DNA of 64,000 bases from Semisulcospira habei (GCA_036245525.1 BTPG01000006.1:89493035-89557034); one strand, 5' to 3'. Positions 53,708 through 64,000 are shown, counted from the first letter of the stretch. The notes: generated from the sequence alone by a model not told the origin. A program made the numbers and translations.

Positions 53708-53934
53708 TTAACCCTTTCCCTGTCACTGTATTATCACTGTAGGTACATTTTTTGTTTCAGTCTGAAATCTTGGTTCATTCAACGACCAAAAGACAACACC
53801 GTCCAAGACACATGGATACAAATTGGTCTCAACAAGAGGCTTAGACCCTCACGCAGTCACGGGGAGACTCATGAGGATCTTTGTCTCTTGCATTTGGATC
53901 GTGTTCATTTTTTTCTCGGCTGTGACGGGGTTAA
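53708..53934 (-). mobile_element. HP1 element
   Basis: TTAACCCTTTCCCTGTCACTG to GGCTGTGACGGGGTTAA; hairpin at 53831-53892 with a shortened left arm (ACCCTCACGCAGTCAC). Confidence 0.9.
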
Positions 53935-54054
53935 GTCTAACCGTCACCTGGCTTTCTATCGGTCGTTGACATTTCATCTGCGGTAAATTTGGAACACTGG
54001 ACCCTTTCACTGTCGGGGGAAAAGCGAGGAAAACTCAACAGCAAGACATTTATT

Positions 54055-54335
54055 TACCCGACCACATAATATAGTATTTACCCGACCACATATAGTAATG
54101 CACCTTCGTGTTTGTGTATGTATGTTTCTCCTGCCTACTTCCTAAGTTCCGGAGAAAGACATGGGTTATATAAGAGACCTGATGCATCCTTTTTAGGGAT
54201 GTAGATGATCGTCTTGTTCTATACCTGCGTATTTCTCTGTGGCCTGGCGAATGGGTGCCTGATAGGCGGGGGCAGGGGATCTAATTGTTCTGTCCAGCGC
54301 TGAGTAATTCCCCTTGGTTTGTTATACAATTTTGC
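54055..54335 (-). mobile_element. Repeat R1, inverted
   Basis: TTACCCGACCACATA (duplicated at 54055 and 54083), AAAGACATGGGTTATATAAG, ATTTCTCTGTGGCCTGGCGA and GTCCAGCGCTGAGTAATTCC are the complement of 26265-26515. Confidence 0.88.
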
Positions 54336-54374
54336 CAGCGCTAGCCTCACCTATCTGGTTTGTGAGCATCAACA

Positions 54375-54440
54375 GCAAGAGGCATAGAACCTCATGAGCC
54401 CCCGCAGTTGCGGGGGCTCATGAGGTTCTATGCCTCTTGC
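54375..54440. mobile_element. HP1 hairpin, perfect with mirrored change
   Basis: GCAAGAGGCATAGAACCTCA with CCCCCGCAGTTGCGGGGG; both arms carry AACCTC/GAGGTT, as at 24047-24112. No mismatch seen. Confidence 0.95.
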
Positions 54441-54953
54441 CCGTCCTGATTGTATCTGTGTTCATTGTGTGGAACTGCCACTGATGATATCAAACAAAGT
54501 ATTCCTGGCCATTGACAAACGAACGCTTTGAAATATTTTATATACACTACATTGTGACAGGAAGGCACGCCGAATCAAAACGTCGCCTACTTTCTGTCGG
54601 CCGTTGGGTAACGATTTATCTACAGATCTAGCAAATGTTTGAAATATTTTTCTCAACATCCGTGAAGTGAAATCCGGTCTTCCCACTACTAGTGGAATGT
54701 TATCTTCTTTAGTCTCTCAGTCACCCGGGCCCTTATTACGCTTGAAAGTGGCACAGATTCTCATGATGAGTCCCTACAGCCGAAAGATCTGTCTGTTGAA
54801 GAAATTTGGATTTAGGGCCTGTGCTAATATTCCGAAGTGTCCAGTGTTCACATAATTATTACGTCGGTGCATGTTCGTGTCAAACAACTTCGAGAACGTT
54901 CTCCGTTCTGCGCGCTGTTAGGTGGTCTTCACCTTTTCTCGGCAGTAAACGGG

Positions 54954-55336
54954 TTAACGCATTTAGCCCCCAACACTCTACAGCAGGAGATTTATCGACC
55001 ATGATAATTCAAGGGTAGTGCCAGATTAGCCAGACAAAAGTAGGTTATTGTAACGTGGCCTTGTACCTACAGCTGTGGAAGACATTTACATTACACGCTG
55101 GTTAGGTGTTGTTATACCATTTAGCCAGGACAAAGTGCAGCAGGAGATGGATTGACCATGATAATTCAGGGGTAGTGCCAGTTTAGACAAAAGTAGATTA
55201 TTGTAACGTGGTCTTGTACCTACGGCTGTGGAATATATTTACATTGAATTCTGGTTGTTATACCATTTATCCCGGACGCAATGCAGCAGGAGATGGATCG
55301 ACCATGATAATTCAAGGGCAGTGTCAGATTAGCTTG
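54954..55336 (+). repeat. Tandem HP2-B left halves, about 153-bp period
   Basis: Left-half copies at about 54954-55030, 55120-55184 and 55268-55336 are joined by AGACAAAAGTAGGTTATTGT spacers starting at 55032 and 55185. Only the last unit continues into a whole hairpin. Confidence 0.88.
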
Positions 55337-55465
55337 GCGCCATCAGGCGCCAAGCTAATCTGGCACTACCCTTGAATTATCATGGTCGATCCATCTCCTG
55401 AAACTGGTACATACTCGTTAAGTGACACCTCCCAAATGTGGGAGAGGTGGCTGTGGGGTTAGGGA
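55262..55465 (+). mobile_element. HP2-B element, last unit of the tandem
   Basis: ATACCATTTATCCCGGACGC to GGCTGTGGGGTTAGGG; hairpin at 55288-55399 including AGGAGATGGATCGACC/GGTCGATCCATCTCCT; terminal TTAA lost on both sides. Confidence 0.88.
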
Positions 55466-55837
55466 TACTCTGTTAGCTGTAAGCCCATACGGATTACAGT
55501 GTGTACTCGTAAAAGTTCGCAAAGCTAAAAAATGGGACATATTATTTTCCTTTACCCATCTGCTGAAACTCTAATGCATGGAACCTCTCCCGGCAGAAGG
55601 CGATTTACGGCGATTTAGTGGGGATTGTGTGAGAGACCTGCTTCATTGCTTGTAGGGCACAGAACCAGGTCAGGCAAATAAACCCTCGACACCTGACCTT
55701 TTCCAGCGCGCTTCACGTGCGATACAGAAGGCGCCTGCGGTGACCTCAAAAACAGACATAGCCCAAAACTCTTACCTCGCTTCCCATTAGTCCTTGGACA
55801 GGATTGTGATATTGAGGCTGTTAAAATAAAATCAGCG

Positions 55838-56065
55838 AAGAACCCAACAAAGAAAGAAGCACGCTTAGTGAAAACAGTTACAACATAATTATTTAACTCA
55901 TTCTAGACGAACGGCATCCCGAATACGCGGCGTAAGCCGCGTATCCGGAAGCCGTTCGTCTCGATTGAGTTAATGTTTCGAAGAAAGAAACACAGTTACA
56001 ACACAATTTATGAATATTTCGAAATATTAATACATTGTGTTGCAACTGTGTACTTTCTTTAGAAA
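55838..56065. mobile_element. HP8 copy carrying an HP4 insertion
   Basis: AACCCAACAAAGAAAGAAGC and ACGCTTAGTGAAAACAGTTA on the left, AATATTTCGAAATATTAATA and GTGTTGCAACTGTG on the right; HP4 lies inside at 55893-55973. Confidence 0.82.
55893..55973. mobile_element. HP4 palindrome
   Basis: TTAACTCATTCTAGACGAAC to GTTCGTCTCGATTGAGTTAA, inner GGCATCCCGAATACGCGGC mirrored by GCCGCGTATCCGGAAGCC. TTAA-bounded and nested in HP8. Confidence 0.93.
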
Positions 56066-56248
56066 AAAAAAAAAGACAAACAAGAATACACTTCGCTACT
56101 TAGTCGGTGCGTGTAGACGTGACAACTGTACAGAGGTTGTCTGTTGTAGACATTTCGCCGTTTTTCATCACTATTCCAGCCCTGTATCAGTTTATGCATT
56201 ATGTGCGTTTACAGCGCAAAACAAGCACAAACGTTGCTGAAATTTGTC

Positions 56249-56462
56249 TTAACTCATTCTACCCCAACACCGAAATCCTTAAATTTTGCCGTTGTTTTCT
56301 GCAGACTGCATTGCAGTGCAGGACACAGATCGACCATGATAGTTCAAGGGTGATGCCAGAATAGCTTGGCGCCCATAGGCGCCAAGCTATTCTGGCATCA
56401 CCCTTGAACTATCATGGTCGATCGTTATCTTCCTGCGGTATGTCTGGGGTAGAATGAGTTAA
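56249..56462 (-). mobile_element. HP2-A element, inverted
   Basis: TTAACTCATTCTACCCCAAC to CTGGGGTAGAATGAGTTAA; hairpin at 56328-56423. The A shell is reversed (TGCATTGCAGTGCAGGACAC on the left). Confidence 0.95.
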
Positions 56463-56540
56463 AGTCAGTTTAAGCCTAATGGCACTCTAACTTGAGCTGA
56501 ATGTGTCGGCCAGATTGTTCGATTGCCAGGTTGTTGCTGA

Positions 56541-56616
<76 letters not shown>
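56541..56616. repeat. (GT)n microsatellite
   Basis: About 76 bp of pure GT. Confidence 0.97.
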
Positions 56617-56617
<1 letters not shown>

Positions 56618-56766
56618 AAGCGTGCATTATATGCATGAAATGTTGTGTCTTATTATTTTGTTTCAGTATTAATTATCTTATAGTTATTAATTATTATTGC
56701 GTGGGTGCCAGTGTGTTTGGGTGAATAATTATGTGCGCTTGTGTCTTGGCTTGACGTCATTTGTGT

Positions 56767-56942
56767 TTAACTCATTCTACCCGCGACACACCACAGCAAA
56801 ATATGGCTCGACCATGACAGTTCTGCCACCACCCTTGAACTATCATGGTCGATCTGTCTCCTGAATTGTAATGCAGTCATCAGAGGAAACTCCAAAATGT
56901 GGGTGTTTCGTACCTCGGGCACAATGAGTTAACACTTAACGA
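56767..56942 (+). mobile_element. HP2-A element with collapsed hairpin
   Basis: TTAACTCATTCTACCCGCGA to GGGCACAATGAGTTAA. GACCATGACAGTTCTGCCAC shows the centre and most of the left arm deleted. Confidence 0.93.
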
Positions 56943-57162
56943 AGGGTTTGTGTTTCTATCCCCCCTCGCCAACGATGTTTCAGTGACTGCGTCGCATCCG
57001 CGGTAAAGTATTCAAGGGCTGACATTGTATGATCACAGGACGCTTCTTCGTTACGCGCTCTTTGCCTCTCCGGTTACCTCAACCTTCTGCTGTTCTTAGC
57101 TTTGTCTTATCTCAGGTGTGTCTGTGCAACCATTCGAGGGCTGTTCGGTGATCTTATATAAA

Positions 57163-57367
57163 TTAACCCCCTTCACTGTCAGGACGTAGCAAAAAAAACT
57201 CACTGAACATCTGACCGTGACTGCAAGAGGCATAGATCAGCGTCAGCGGGGGCTCATGAGAATCTATGCCTCTTGCTTATTGACTTATTAATGTGTTGCT
57301 GTAGCTGATTTGTTGCGATCAGTTGATGATGACGTTTTCAGAAATAAGTGAGCAGGAAAGGGGTTAA
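57163..57367 (+). mobile_element. HP1 element, partly collapsed hairpin
   Basis: TTAACCCCCTTCACTGTCAG to GAGCAGGAAAGGGGTTAA. Left arm ends at CATAGATC; the loop is AGCGTCAGCGGGGGC. Confidence 0.92.
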
Positions 57368-57765
57368 TAAACTGAATTCTCAATGGATCGATCCGTCTGA
57401 AGAACACGGATGTAAATTGTGCGGGGGAAAAAAACAGGTGCAGGTATTAATGAAATCCCTGCAGACTGCTAGGGCCTCATGAGACCCCATGCGTCTCAGT
57501 ATTAGATGTTTGACGTTCGATGAAAAAATGTGCGGAACCGGAAAAATAACCCCTCTTTCAGCGGACGTTCTGGGCCAATGTTGCTGAAGAAAATTGCCAA
57601 GTAAGCCCCCTATAGATCCTCAGTCATTAGCTCGTAATTAAAGGCTGCAAAGGCTCCAGACAATCGGGTGGGCGCCCGGCCGAGTGTGTGTCCGCAAGTC
57701 CGGCGTCCCGGCCGCTCGCCTCTCTAAATTAGAGCAAAGCAAATGCTTGGGACGCTTGGAAATAC
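57368..57765. other. No gene; HP1 traces
   Basis: GCAGACTGCTAGGGCCTCAT with GAGACCCCATGCGTCTCAG near 57460-57500 is a possible decayed HP1. Otherwise unremarkable. Confidence 0.4.
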
Positions 57766-58047
57766 TTTAATAATAATAATAATAAATAATACCGTTATTA
57801 TATAGGCGCTTTTTCTCAATTTTGGGGCAAATCTACTCAAAGCGCCGCGAACTGAAACCCAACACGCACACTCACGTAACAGACACGAATTTAGGCCATT
57901 TAAGACAAACACAGTACAAGACAGACGAAGGGCCAGTTCAGCTACTGAAGTTACAGAGATTTTTGATCGCTTGTATTTGAAATTTGTAAAGTGGCCTTAA
58001 ACCGGTACCCAAGTGTGTGTGTGTGGGGGGGGGGGGGAATGGGTGGG
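57766..58047 (-). mobile_element. SINE-1, inverted, lacks tRNA head
   Basis: (AAT)n tail, CGTTATTATATAGGCGCTTT, body through AAACCGGTACCCAAGTGTG, then a GT/G run; the Pol III head is missing. Confidence 0.92.
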
Positions 58048-58162
58048 TTTCCCTGCACGCGGGCGCTGGGCTTGTACAGGTGTTCGGTGTTGATCTCCTG
58101 AGAACAAAATAACATTTCTGAGTTGTGTTTCTGGGTCAGCGCTGTCAGTCGGAAAGAGTACC

Positions 58163-58228
58163 TGCAAGAGGCATAGATCCTCATGAGCCCCCGCTGACGC
58201 GGGGGCTCATGAGGATCTATGCCTCTTG
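58163..58228. mobile_element. HP1 hairpin, near-perfect
   Basis: GCAAGAGGCATAGATCCTCA arm, CCCCCGCTGACGCGGGGG centre, only the last base unpaired. Confidence 0.95.
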
Positions 58229-59167
58229 TTAGATGATGGATGCAGGGTGGCTGGATTCAAGAGGATCTAAGTTTCTTGCGGAATCAGAAACGTCAGAAGA
58301 AAAAGAACAATTCTGGGTCGGTGCTGTCGGGTGGCCGGAATGCCTCAGGAAAGAGGTCAGGAGCAATTGAGAACGCGATTGTGATTGGCTTGACTGACTG
58401 ACACACAATAGGTTGACGTTATAGGGAAAATAAATCCTACGGAACGTCTGACAGCAAGAAGATTATCAAACACCACATGCTGGGATAGAGAATTGAATTA
58501 CCGTTTCGATATTACAGTCTGTCAATGTACTCTACATTATTACATGTACTAAACCATGAGGCAATGAAAACGCGCATTTTTCACCGTAGCGTTTTTTGTC
58601 TTAAATATGCTTTTGTTCCGTTTTATGTTGACACAGAAAAAAAGTTTTGTTAGAAAAAAAGTTTTGAAAGAAGTGTTATGACTTGTGTAAGGAGACTGTT
58701 TAGTCTTGAATATCTCACGTCGATGACTTATGACGTCATCATTGACCCTACTATTACGGGATTTTGAAAGTGAAATGAGAAGCATCTGTGTCCAATTTTG
58801 TTTATTTTCACCACAAGTGAAACCCTGTGTCCTCAAAGGCAGCCAAGGGCGATAACTCTTTCAAAATTTTGTGCTGGTAGCACAGACAGTAGGGTTCAAC
58901 ATCTAAAGTAAAAAAACTAAGATGTTTTATTTTGTTGTATGGATGGATCTTCGCTTGCGGGTACATTTACCGACACATTTCGCGTTTTTATTGCCTCTGA
59001 GTATACATACATTTAACAGTATGTATTATAGTCACTGTTAAACAAGACTGTTTACAGAGACTAGAAGAAAAGGATACACATTGTGGAAACTCTTGCCAGC
59101 GTTGGACAGTGACTAGAAGTGAAGTAATTGGTACACATCGTAAATCGTATTTCTCTGCCCCAGACTC
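58229..59167. other. No gene recognised
   Basis: AT-rich DNA with one TGACGTCA near 58733, an AAAAAAAGTTTTGTTAGAAA direct duplication near 58637-58665, and a 95-codon minus-strand frame without motifs. Confidence 0.45.
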
Positions 59168-59205
59168 TATGAGGCACTGCCCTTGAACGATCACCGTCGA
59201 GCTAC
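59168..59205. mobile_element. HP2 right-arm fragment
   Basis: GAGGCACTGCCCTTGAACGA and TCACCGTCGAG. Confidence 0.6.
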
Positions 59206-59294
59206 CGACGCCAGACAGAAAATGATGCCAGCACTTCTCCATTAAGCTGAAGGTCCTCGGCCCGAGGATTTTCACTCAGTCACTGGAAGGAATC

Positions 59295-59602
59295 TTAACC
59301 CCATCCCTGCTGACTTGGTTCACATTTTGTTTAGTGCTGAAATCAGCTTGTTCATTTAGGGACCAAACTGAGTCACAACCGTCGGAGGAACACGGATACG
59401 AGAATGACCACGAAGAAAGAAGCACGCTTCGAAAAGACAGTTATAACACTTTTGTCTGGATTTTTTAGTAGTATGGATGTGAATTGATCTCAGCACGAGG
59501 CATAGATCCTCTTGAGCCCCCGCAATTGCGGGAGCTCATGAGGATCTATACCTCTTGCATTTGCCTGGTGTTCAATTTTCTCTCGGCAGTGAACGGTTTT
59601 AA
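59295..59602 (-). mobile_element. HP1 element with internal HP8 fragment
   Basis: TTAACCCCATCCCTGCTGAC to CGGCAGTGAACGGTTTTAA; hairpin at 59492-59558. About 59405-59450 carries AAAGAAGCACGCTTCGAAAA and GACAGTTATAACAC of HP8, explaining the extra length. Confidence 0.88.
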
Positions 59603-59812
59603 CTCAATCAGCCCTACGGCCGTATTTCCCAATTTTTGGAGGCGTCATCTAAGGACTATGCACCAGTTGCAGGAGATGGATCGACCATGATAATTCAAGG
59701 GCAGTGCCAGATTAGCTTGGCGCCGACAGGCGCCAAACTAATCTGGCACTACCCTTGAATTATCATGGTCGACCCATCGCCTGCTGTAGGGCGTCAGGGC
59801 TAAATGGGTTAA
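59599..59812 (-). mobile_element. HP2-B element
   Basis: TTAACTCAATCAGCCCTACG to GGGCTAAATGGGTTAA; hairpin at 59680-59773. Shares TTAA 59599-59602 with the HP1 before it. Confidence 0.94.
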
Positions 59813-60095
59813 ACCGTTCTGGAGCAGGACCTAACGTCTTTTGCCACCACAGTTGTGATTTCAAAGACGGCCGGAGGACCCGAGAAGGGTCTCGACAAAT
59901 TTTGACCTGCACCTTGGCTGGAACTCGCAACCTATCGGGCGATTGTCCATCGACTTTTCCGCCTTAGCCACCCAGTTCCCTCTTCAGTATGTATACATTA
60001 GCGGTCTCGGGGTCAAATTGCTTTGGGACCCTTTGTCGATGTCTCCACATGTTTGAAATGACTTTCGTGGTTGCCAAAGACGTCGAGCACATTGG

Positions 60096-60188
60096 TTAAC
60101 CCTTTGACTGTCGGCAGCAATTTTGCTGAGGCGATTCCTAGAAGGAACCGCCTAGACAAAAATCGCTACCGACAGCCAGAGGGGATAA
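60096..60188. mobile_element. HP3 palindrome with mirrored change
   Basis: TTAACCCTTTGACTGTCGGC to GCTACCGACAGCCAGAGGGGATAA. ACTGTCGG/CCGACAG replaces CGTGTCGG/CCGACACG on both arms; inner GGCGATTCCTAGAAGGAACCGCC. Confidence 0.92.
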
Positions 60189-60292
60189 CGTCTTTCGTAA
60201 GCCGCGCAACTGTACATCGACAGCAGAAAGCAAGCACAGGGTCAGGGAGCCCGCGCAAGTTAAACCACCCTGACCGCGTCTCTTGTGAGATA

Positions 60293-60513
60293 TTAACACG
60301 CTGACTGCCGAGAAAACAGGTTCATAACTGCGGAACTTCAAGAAGTGCATATCTTCATGAGCCACCGCAGTTGCGAGGACTCATGATGATCTATGTCTCT
60401 TACTGACGCTGCGTCATGCTTCCATGTTCATCGGACGGGTTGAGCTCTTTGGCGTGGAATAAGAAAAAATATTTTAGAAACACGGCCTGCGTCACTGGCA
60501 GTGGAGGGGTTAA
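60293..60513 (+). mobile_element. HP1 element
   Basis: TTAACACGCTGACTGCCGAG to TGGCAGTGGAGGGGTTAA; hairpin at 60339-60404, moderately diverged. Confidence 0.9.
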
Positions 60514-60550
60514 CTGCACAACTGATGATTAAACAACATCCAGCCCAACT

Positions 60551-60616
60551 GCAAGAGGTATAGATCCTCATGAGCCCCCGCGTCAGCGGGGGCTCATGAG
60601 GATCTATACCTCTTGC
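60551..60616. mobile_element. HP1 hairpin, perfect
   Basis: GCAAGAGGTATAGATCCTCA with CCCCCGCGTCAGCGGGGG; TATAG/CTATA mirrored; no mismatch seen. Confidence 0.95.
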
Positions 60617-61284
60617 CAGCTCATTTATGTCTATTTTTCTCTGAGTGCTGACGGATTGTTTGTATGAAGATCAGTCGATGGCGATGCTTTCAGACGTAAT
60701 TTCGCAGGGATGGGATTAATAGACTGAGTTCTCCTTGGACCCATCGACATTTTCATCGACACAAGAGACCCATCGTCATTGTAGGGATACTGATTCCCGA
60801 GGCCTGTGGATTCGGTGCCGATGCTTGCCGCAGGCTGTCAAAAGATGTCTGGATGTTCTCATAAAGCTGACATTTGTTAGCACCTGTAACGTGACGTTTC
60901 TAGCTTGTTGTTTTCGTGTGGCATGGCATTTCCCCGGCCTCCCCTAGACGTGCCAATCTGACCTTTTCGTTAGTCGTCACGTGGAGTAAGTTGCGAGAAA
61001 AACAATTCCTGACGGCCTATCCCAGTATCTTTTGCGAATCAAATGCAGGAATGGCGTCCACTTTTCGGTTATTTTCATTCCTCGCATCGTCCAATTCGGT
61101 AGTCGTACGCTCCCCCCATGACTCCAACGTTTTTAGTTCTTTTTTTTTTGTTGTTGTTTTCTGAATGTATACACACACCAATTCCTGGGCTCTGGCAAAG
61201 GCTGCTGTCATCAGCTCTCTTCAGCCAACCCCCATTTGGCTTCATCAACTGTTGTTATAGCAATGTTATGCGGGCATTATCTTC
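60617..61284. other. No gene recognised
   Basis: Mixed sequence with several 60-80-codon chance frames; no shared repeat seen. Confidence 0.45.
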
Positions 61285-61335
61285 AGCCATAATAGGAGGG
61301 TAGGCGCTATTCAAATATCCATTATTATTATTATT
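61285..61335 (+). mobile_element. SINE/LINE 3'-tail fragment
   Basis: GGGTAGGCGCTATTCAAATATCC then (ATT)n, the GCGCTATA-(ATT)n tail style. Confidence 0.6.
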
Positions 61336-61392
61336 ACAATAGCCACGATAAAGCTTCCAATATGACAACTTTCACTCTCAGGTAGCAGAGAT

Positions 61393-61810
61393 AAAATCGT
61401 CTGAAGTTTGAGCGTGGGCTGGTGGTGGGGTAATTCGAAGCAGCCACACACGCAGCCTTAAATTTCCTGAAGTCGGAATGTGGTCATCTAGATGGCGGGG
61501 TAACTGGAAGCAGCCACACACGCAACCTAAAATCTCCTGGAGTGCGCGCACCTAGATGGCGGGATAATTCAAAGCAGCCACACACGCAGCCTAAAATCGT
61601 CTGAAGCCTGAGTGTGGTCATCTAGATGGTGGGGTAATTCAAAGCAGCCACATACGCAGCATAACATCTTCTGAAGTCGGAGTGCGGCCACCTACCCGGT
61701 GGCGGGGTAATTCGAAGCAGCCACACACGCAACCTAAATTAATCTTCTGAAGTCAGAGTGCGGACCACCTACCTGGCGAGGTAATAAAAGCTACCACACA
61801 CGCAATCCTC
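61393..61810. repeat. Minisatellite, about 70-bp unit, six copies
   Basis: Unit: AAATCGTCTGAAGTCGGAGT, GTGGTCATCTAGATGGCGGG, GTAATTCGAAGCAGCCACAC, ACGCAGCCT. Copies differ by 10-20% and the last lacks several bases. Confidence 0.93.
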
Positions 61811-62028
61811 GCATCCTGCTGGGTGACCCTGGAAGCGTTTCAGCCCAGGAATGCAACAACAACAGCAGCAGCGTGATTTCTGGTTCCAACCACCTACGGG
61901 AGACATAGGTTCTCATCAGTCCCGGCAGGCCGATAGGGCTTTCTGTGCTCAGTATCTCTAGCGAACCTCAGTTGCGTCCGTATTGCGCGTGTGGAGCGAG
62001 TCAAGTTGGTCCATCATTCACACTGTGT
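61811..62028. other. No gene; HP1-like trace
   Basis: GGGAGACATAGGTTCTCATC at 61898 and ATAGGGCTTTCTGTGC may be a decayed HP1. Confidence 0.4.
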
Positions 62029-62265
62029 TTAACCATAAGTCTATTACTGTCATAGTAATAGACTTACGGTTCAACCACAGCAAGGGATGGACCGACCATG
62101 ATAATTCAAGGGTGGTGCCAGATTAGCTTGGCGCCTGACGGCGCCAAGCTAATTTGGCACAACCCTTGAATTATCACGGTCGGTCCATCTCCTGCGACCG
62201 GAACATAATCGTTAGATGACGCCTCCGAACTGTTGGAAATGCGACAGTGGGGTTAAATAGGTTAA
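62029..62265 (+). mobile_element. HP2-B element with HP11 at its left end
   Basis: TTAACCATAAGTCTATTACTG mirrored by AGTAATAGACTTACGGTTCAA (HP11, 62029-62076), then the B hairpin at 62086-62188 and the end GGGGTTAAATAGGTTAA. Both arms have GGACCGACC/GGTCGGTCC against the usual GGATCGACC/GGTCGATCC. Confidence 0.92.
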
Positions 62266-62335
62266 GCTAGAGTTGTCGTGCCTGGTGGCGCCAAGCTAGT
62301 CTGGCACCACCCTTGAATCATCATGGTCGATTTAT
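62266..62335. mobile_element. HP2 right half after shared flank
   Basis: GCTAGAGTTGTCGTGCCTGG (also after the B copy at 17243), then GGCGCCAAGCTAGTCTGGCA and CACCCTTGAATCATCATGG. Confidence 0.8.
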
Positions 62336-62425
62336 AATAATAATAATAATAATAATAATAATTACGGTATTTGTAATGCGCTTATCTTATAATAATTATA
62401 ACTCTAAGCGCGCACTCACAACTCG
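62336..62425 (-). mobile_element. SINE/LINE tail fragment, inverted
   Basis: (AAT)n then TACGGTATTTGTAATGCGCT, the complement of a GCGC..(ATT)n tail. Confidence 0.65.
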
Positions 62426-62580
62426 CGCACGCATGCGCACGCTTTAGACAATGACTCACGTACCACAAATAGTGAAATACATTACGACGGTCAGCTTGGG
62501 ACTCCAGTTGTCTCTTCCTCCCCGTGTGTACATAGTCGTTGTGTGACACCTCCAAAATGCGGACGTGGGTTTTCAATGGG

Positions 62581-62655
62581 TTAAGCACTTCGACTGCCGA
62601 GAAAAAAAAGCGAACGCAATCCAACCGCAAGAGACATAGATCCTCATTTTCTTTT
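62581..62655 (+). mobile_element. HP1 element truncated in its hairpin
   Basis: TTAAGCACTTCGACTGCCGAG and CCGCAAGAGACATAGATCCTC, then unrelated TTTTCTTTTC; the break lies at the palindrome centre side of the left arm. Confidence 0.85.
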
Positions 62656-62874
62656 CAAATCCGGCAGCACCACAAATATCTTTTATAGACCAGCTATACC
62701 TGTCGGGTCTAGTCTGAGTTGCTTACCTTATCAGGAAACTGACTGTCTGACAGACGAAGCTGGTCTTTTGAAGCTGAAGAGTCTACTTCCTGCAACAAAC
62801 GCCATACCTGGCTCCGAACGACATATGTTTGTCTCTGAGGCTTTGCGTACCTTGAGCTGAACAAAGTGGGTTTT

Positions 62875-63092
62875 TTAACCCCCTCGACGTTACATGTTAC
62901 TGTAACGCATGTTTTATTTCTGAAACCCGGCCTGTGCTTATTCTAAAACGAACAGAAGTTGCAACCGTCCAGAGAACTTCGATATAATTGGGGGGTGTCA
63001 GCAAGAAACATAGATCCTCATGCGCCCCCGCGACTGTGTGGGCTCATGAGGATCTATGTCTCTTGCATTTGGATCGTGTGTGAAAGGGTTGA
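62875..63092 (-). mobile_element. HP1 element
   Basis: TTAACCCCCTCGACGTTACA to GTGTGTGAAAGGGTTGAA; hairpin at 63001-63066 (GCAAGAAACATAGATCCTCA). Confidence 0.9.
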
Positions 63093-63185
63093 ATGGTTTT
63101 CTTTTCTTCTTTTTTTTCGGATTACTGGTGGTGAGGGGCTAGGGGTAGTAGATTGGATTCTGAGAACTAAAATCGTCTTACATGT

Positions 63186-63187
63186 AT

Positions 63188-63263
<76 letters not shown>

Positions 63264-63396
63264 GCACGCGCGCACGCACGCACACACACGCATACAATTA
63301 CGAACACACACGCACACGCACGGCGAATGCATGCACACGCACGCACATAATTACGAACACACACGCAAACACTGACACGAATGCATGCACACACAT

Positions 63397-63463
<67 letters not shown>

Positions 63464-63470
63464 AAGTCCA
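63186..63470. repeat. (CA)n tracts with CG-rich interruptions
   Basis: Two long CA runs separated by CGCGCG, CGAA and CATG-containing DNA; followed by AAGTCCAAAATCACAGATC, an HP9-like arm. Confidence 0.97.
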
Positions 63471-63639
63471 AAATCACAGATCATATCGCGTGTGGATGGT
63501 GTTCGCATGCAACCTCATAAATGCCATTTTGGCGCGAAATCTCATTTGGATGCGGCAGCCTCCTTGATTTTCTTTTTATTTTCTTCAAATTTTCTAGCGA
63601 AATCTGGAACAGAAAATGGCCATAAGCACCTTGTAGAGA

Positions 63640-64000
63640 AAGCCTGCGTTTGTTTGGGTTGTTTTGTTGTTATTTATTTGGTTTTTGTTTGTTTGTTTGT
63701 TTGTTTGTTGTTTTGTTTGTTTTGGGGGGAGGGTTTGTTTGGGGGTTGTTTTTTATTTGGTTGATTTGTTGTTTTGGGTTGTTGTTGTTGGGTGTTTAAG
63801 GGGGGTGGGGTTGTTTTGTTTTGTTTTGTTTTGTCTCTTGTTGTTTATTGTTTGGTTTTGGTTTTTGTTTGTTTGGGTAGTTTGTTTGTTGTTTCTTTGT
63901 TTGGTTTTTTTGTTGTTGTTGTTGTTGTTGTTGGTTTTTAGTTGTTGCTGTTGTTTGTTGTTTTTTTGTTTGTTTGTTTTTGGGGGGTTGGGGGGGGGGG
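63640..64000. repeat. (GTTT), (GTT) and G-rich low-complexity DNA
   Basis: T/G repeats to the window end. No coding. Confidence 0.95.

Overview
The window reads as intergenic or intronic DNA of a metazoan. Molluscan origin, perhaps a marine gastropod, is my guess from the SINE and LINE types and the microsatellite load; nothing in the sequence proves the species. I found no host protein-coding exon, true tRNA, rRNA or operon. Protein-coding signal is limited to decayed reverse transcriptase from three LINE types: LINE-A at 2909-4114 and 31222-32021, LINE-B at 7832-8655 and 24585-24864, and a CR1/L2-like 3' end at 17500-18276. There are also tRNA-derived SINEs, two hAT-like MITEs, and many long (GT)n, (CT)n, (AT)n and (ATCT)n tracts.

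The dominant content is a dense population of palindromic (foldback) elements, about 90 intact or broken copies in 64 kb, which I sort into families. HP1 is a 66-bp hairpin with arm GCAAGAGGCATAGATCCTCA and a loop closed by GAGCCCCCGC/GCGGGGGCTC. HP2 is a hairpin with arm TTCAAGGGTRRTGCCAGA followed by WTAGCTTGGCGCC, and it sits in four different outer shells. Shell A begins TTAACTCATTCTACCCC, shell B TTAACCCATTTAGCCCC, shell C TTAACCC.TTTCATCCTGA and shell D TTAACCCATATCATACTGAG. HP3, HP4, HP5 and HP10 are 60-105 bp near-perfect palindromes running from TTAA to TTAA. HP6 to HP9 and HP11 to HP14 are further palindrome families, some without TTAA.

Most HP1-HP5 and HP10 copies start TTAACYC and end GRGTTAA, as expected for non-autonomous elements that duplicate TTAA (piggyBac and Kolobok superfamilies do this). 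The elements often abut and share one TTAA, insert into each other (HP8 into HP2-C with a 14-bp target duplication; HP4 into HP8; R1 into HP8), and decay by losing the palindrome centre or one arm. Substitutions in the hairpins are often mirrored on the other arm, so the structure is kept while the sequence drifts.

Layout: 1-4.3 kb holds a composite inverted element and LINE-A. From 4.3 to 15 kb there are HP1 and HP2 chains, SINE-1, LINE-B and the perfect 131-bp-arm palindrome at 12385-12647. From 15 to 22 kb there is a C-rich MITE, LINE-C and large microsatellites. From 22 to 38 kb lie dense HP chains, a second SINE type, and a duplicated repeat whose second copy was split by LINE-A. From 38 to 43 kb there is tetranucleotide DNA, a poorly annotated 1.3-kb stretch and SINE-1. 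From 43 to 64 kb there are tandem half-hairpins, more HP elements, an (AT)n-loop palindrome, a 70-bp minisatellite and terminal CA and GTTT tracts. The elements are connected by insertion history, not by a pathway.
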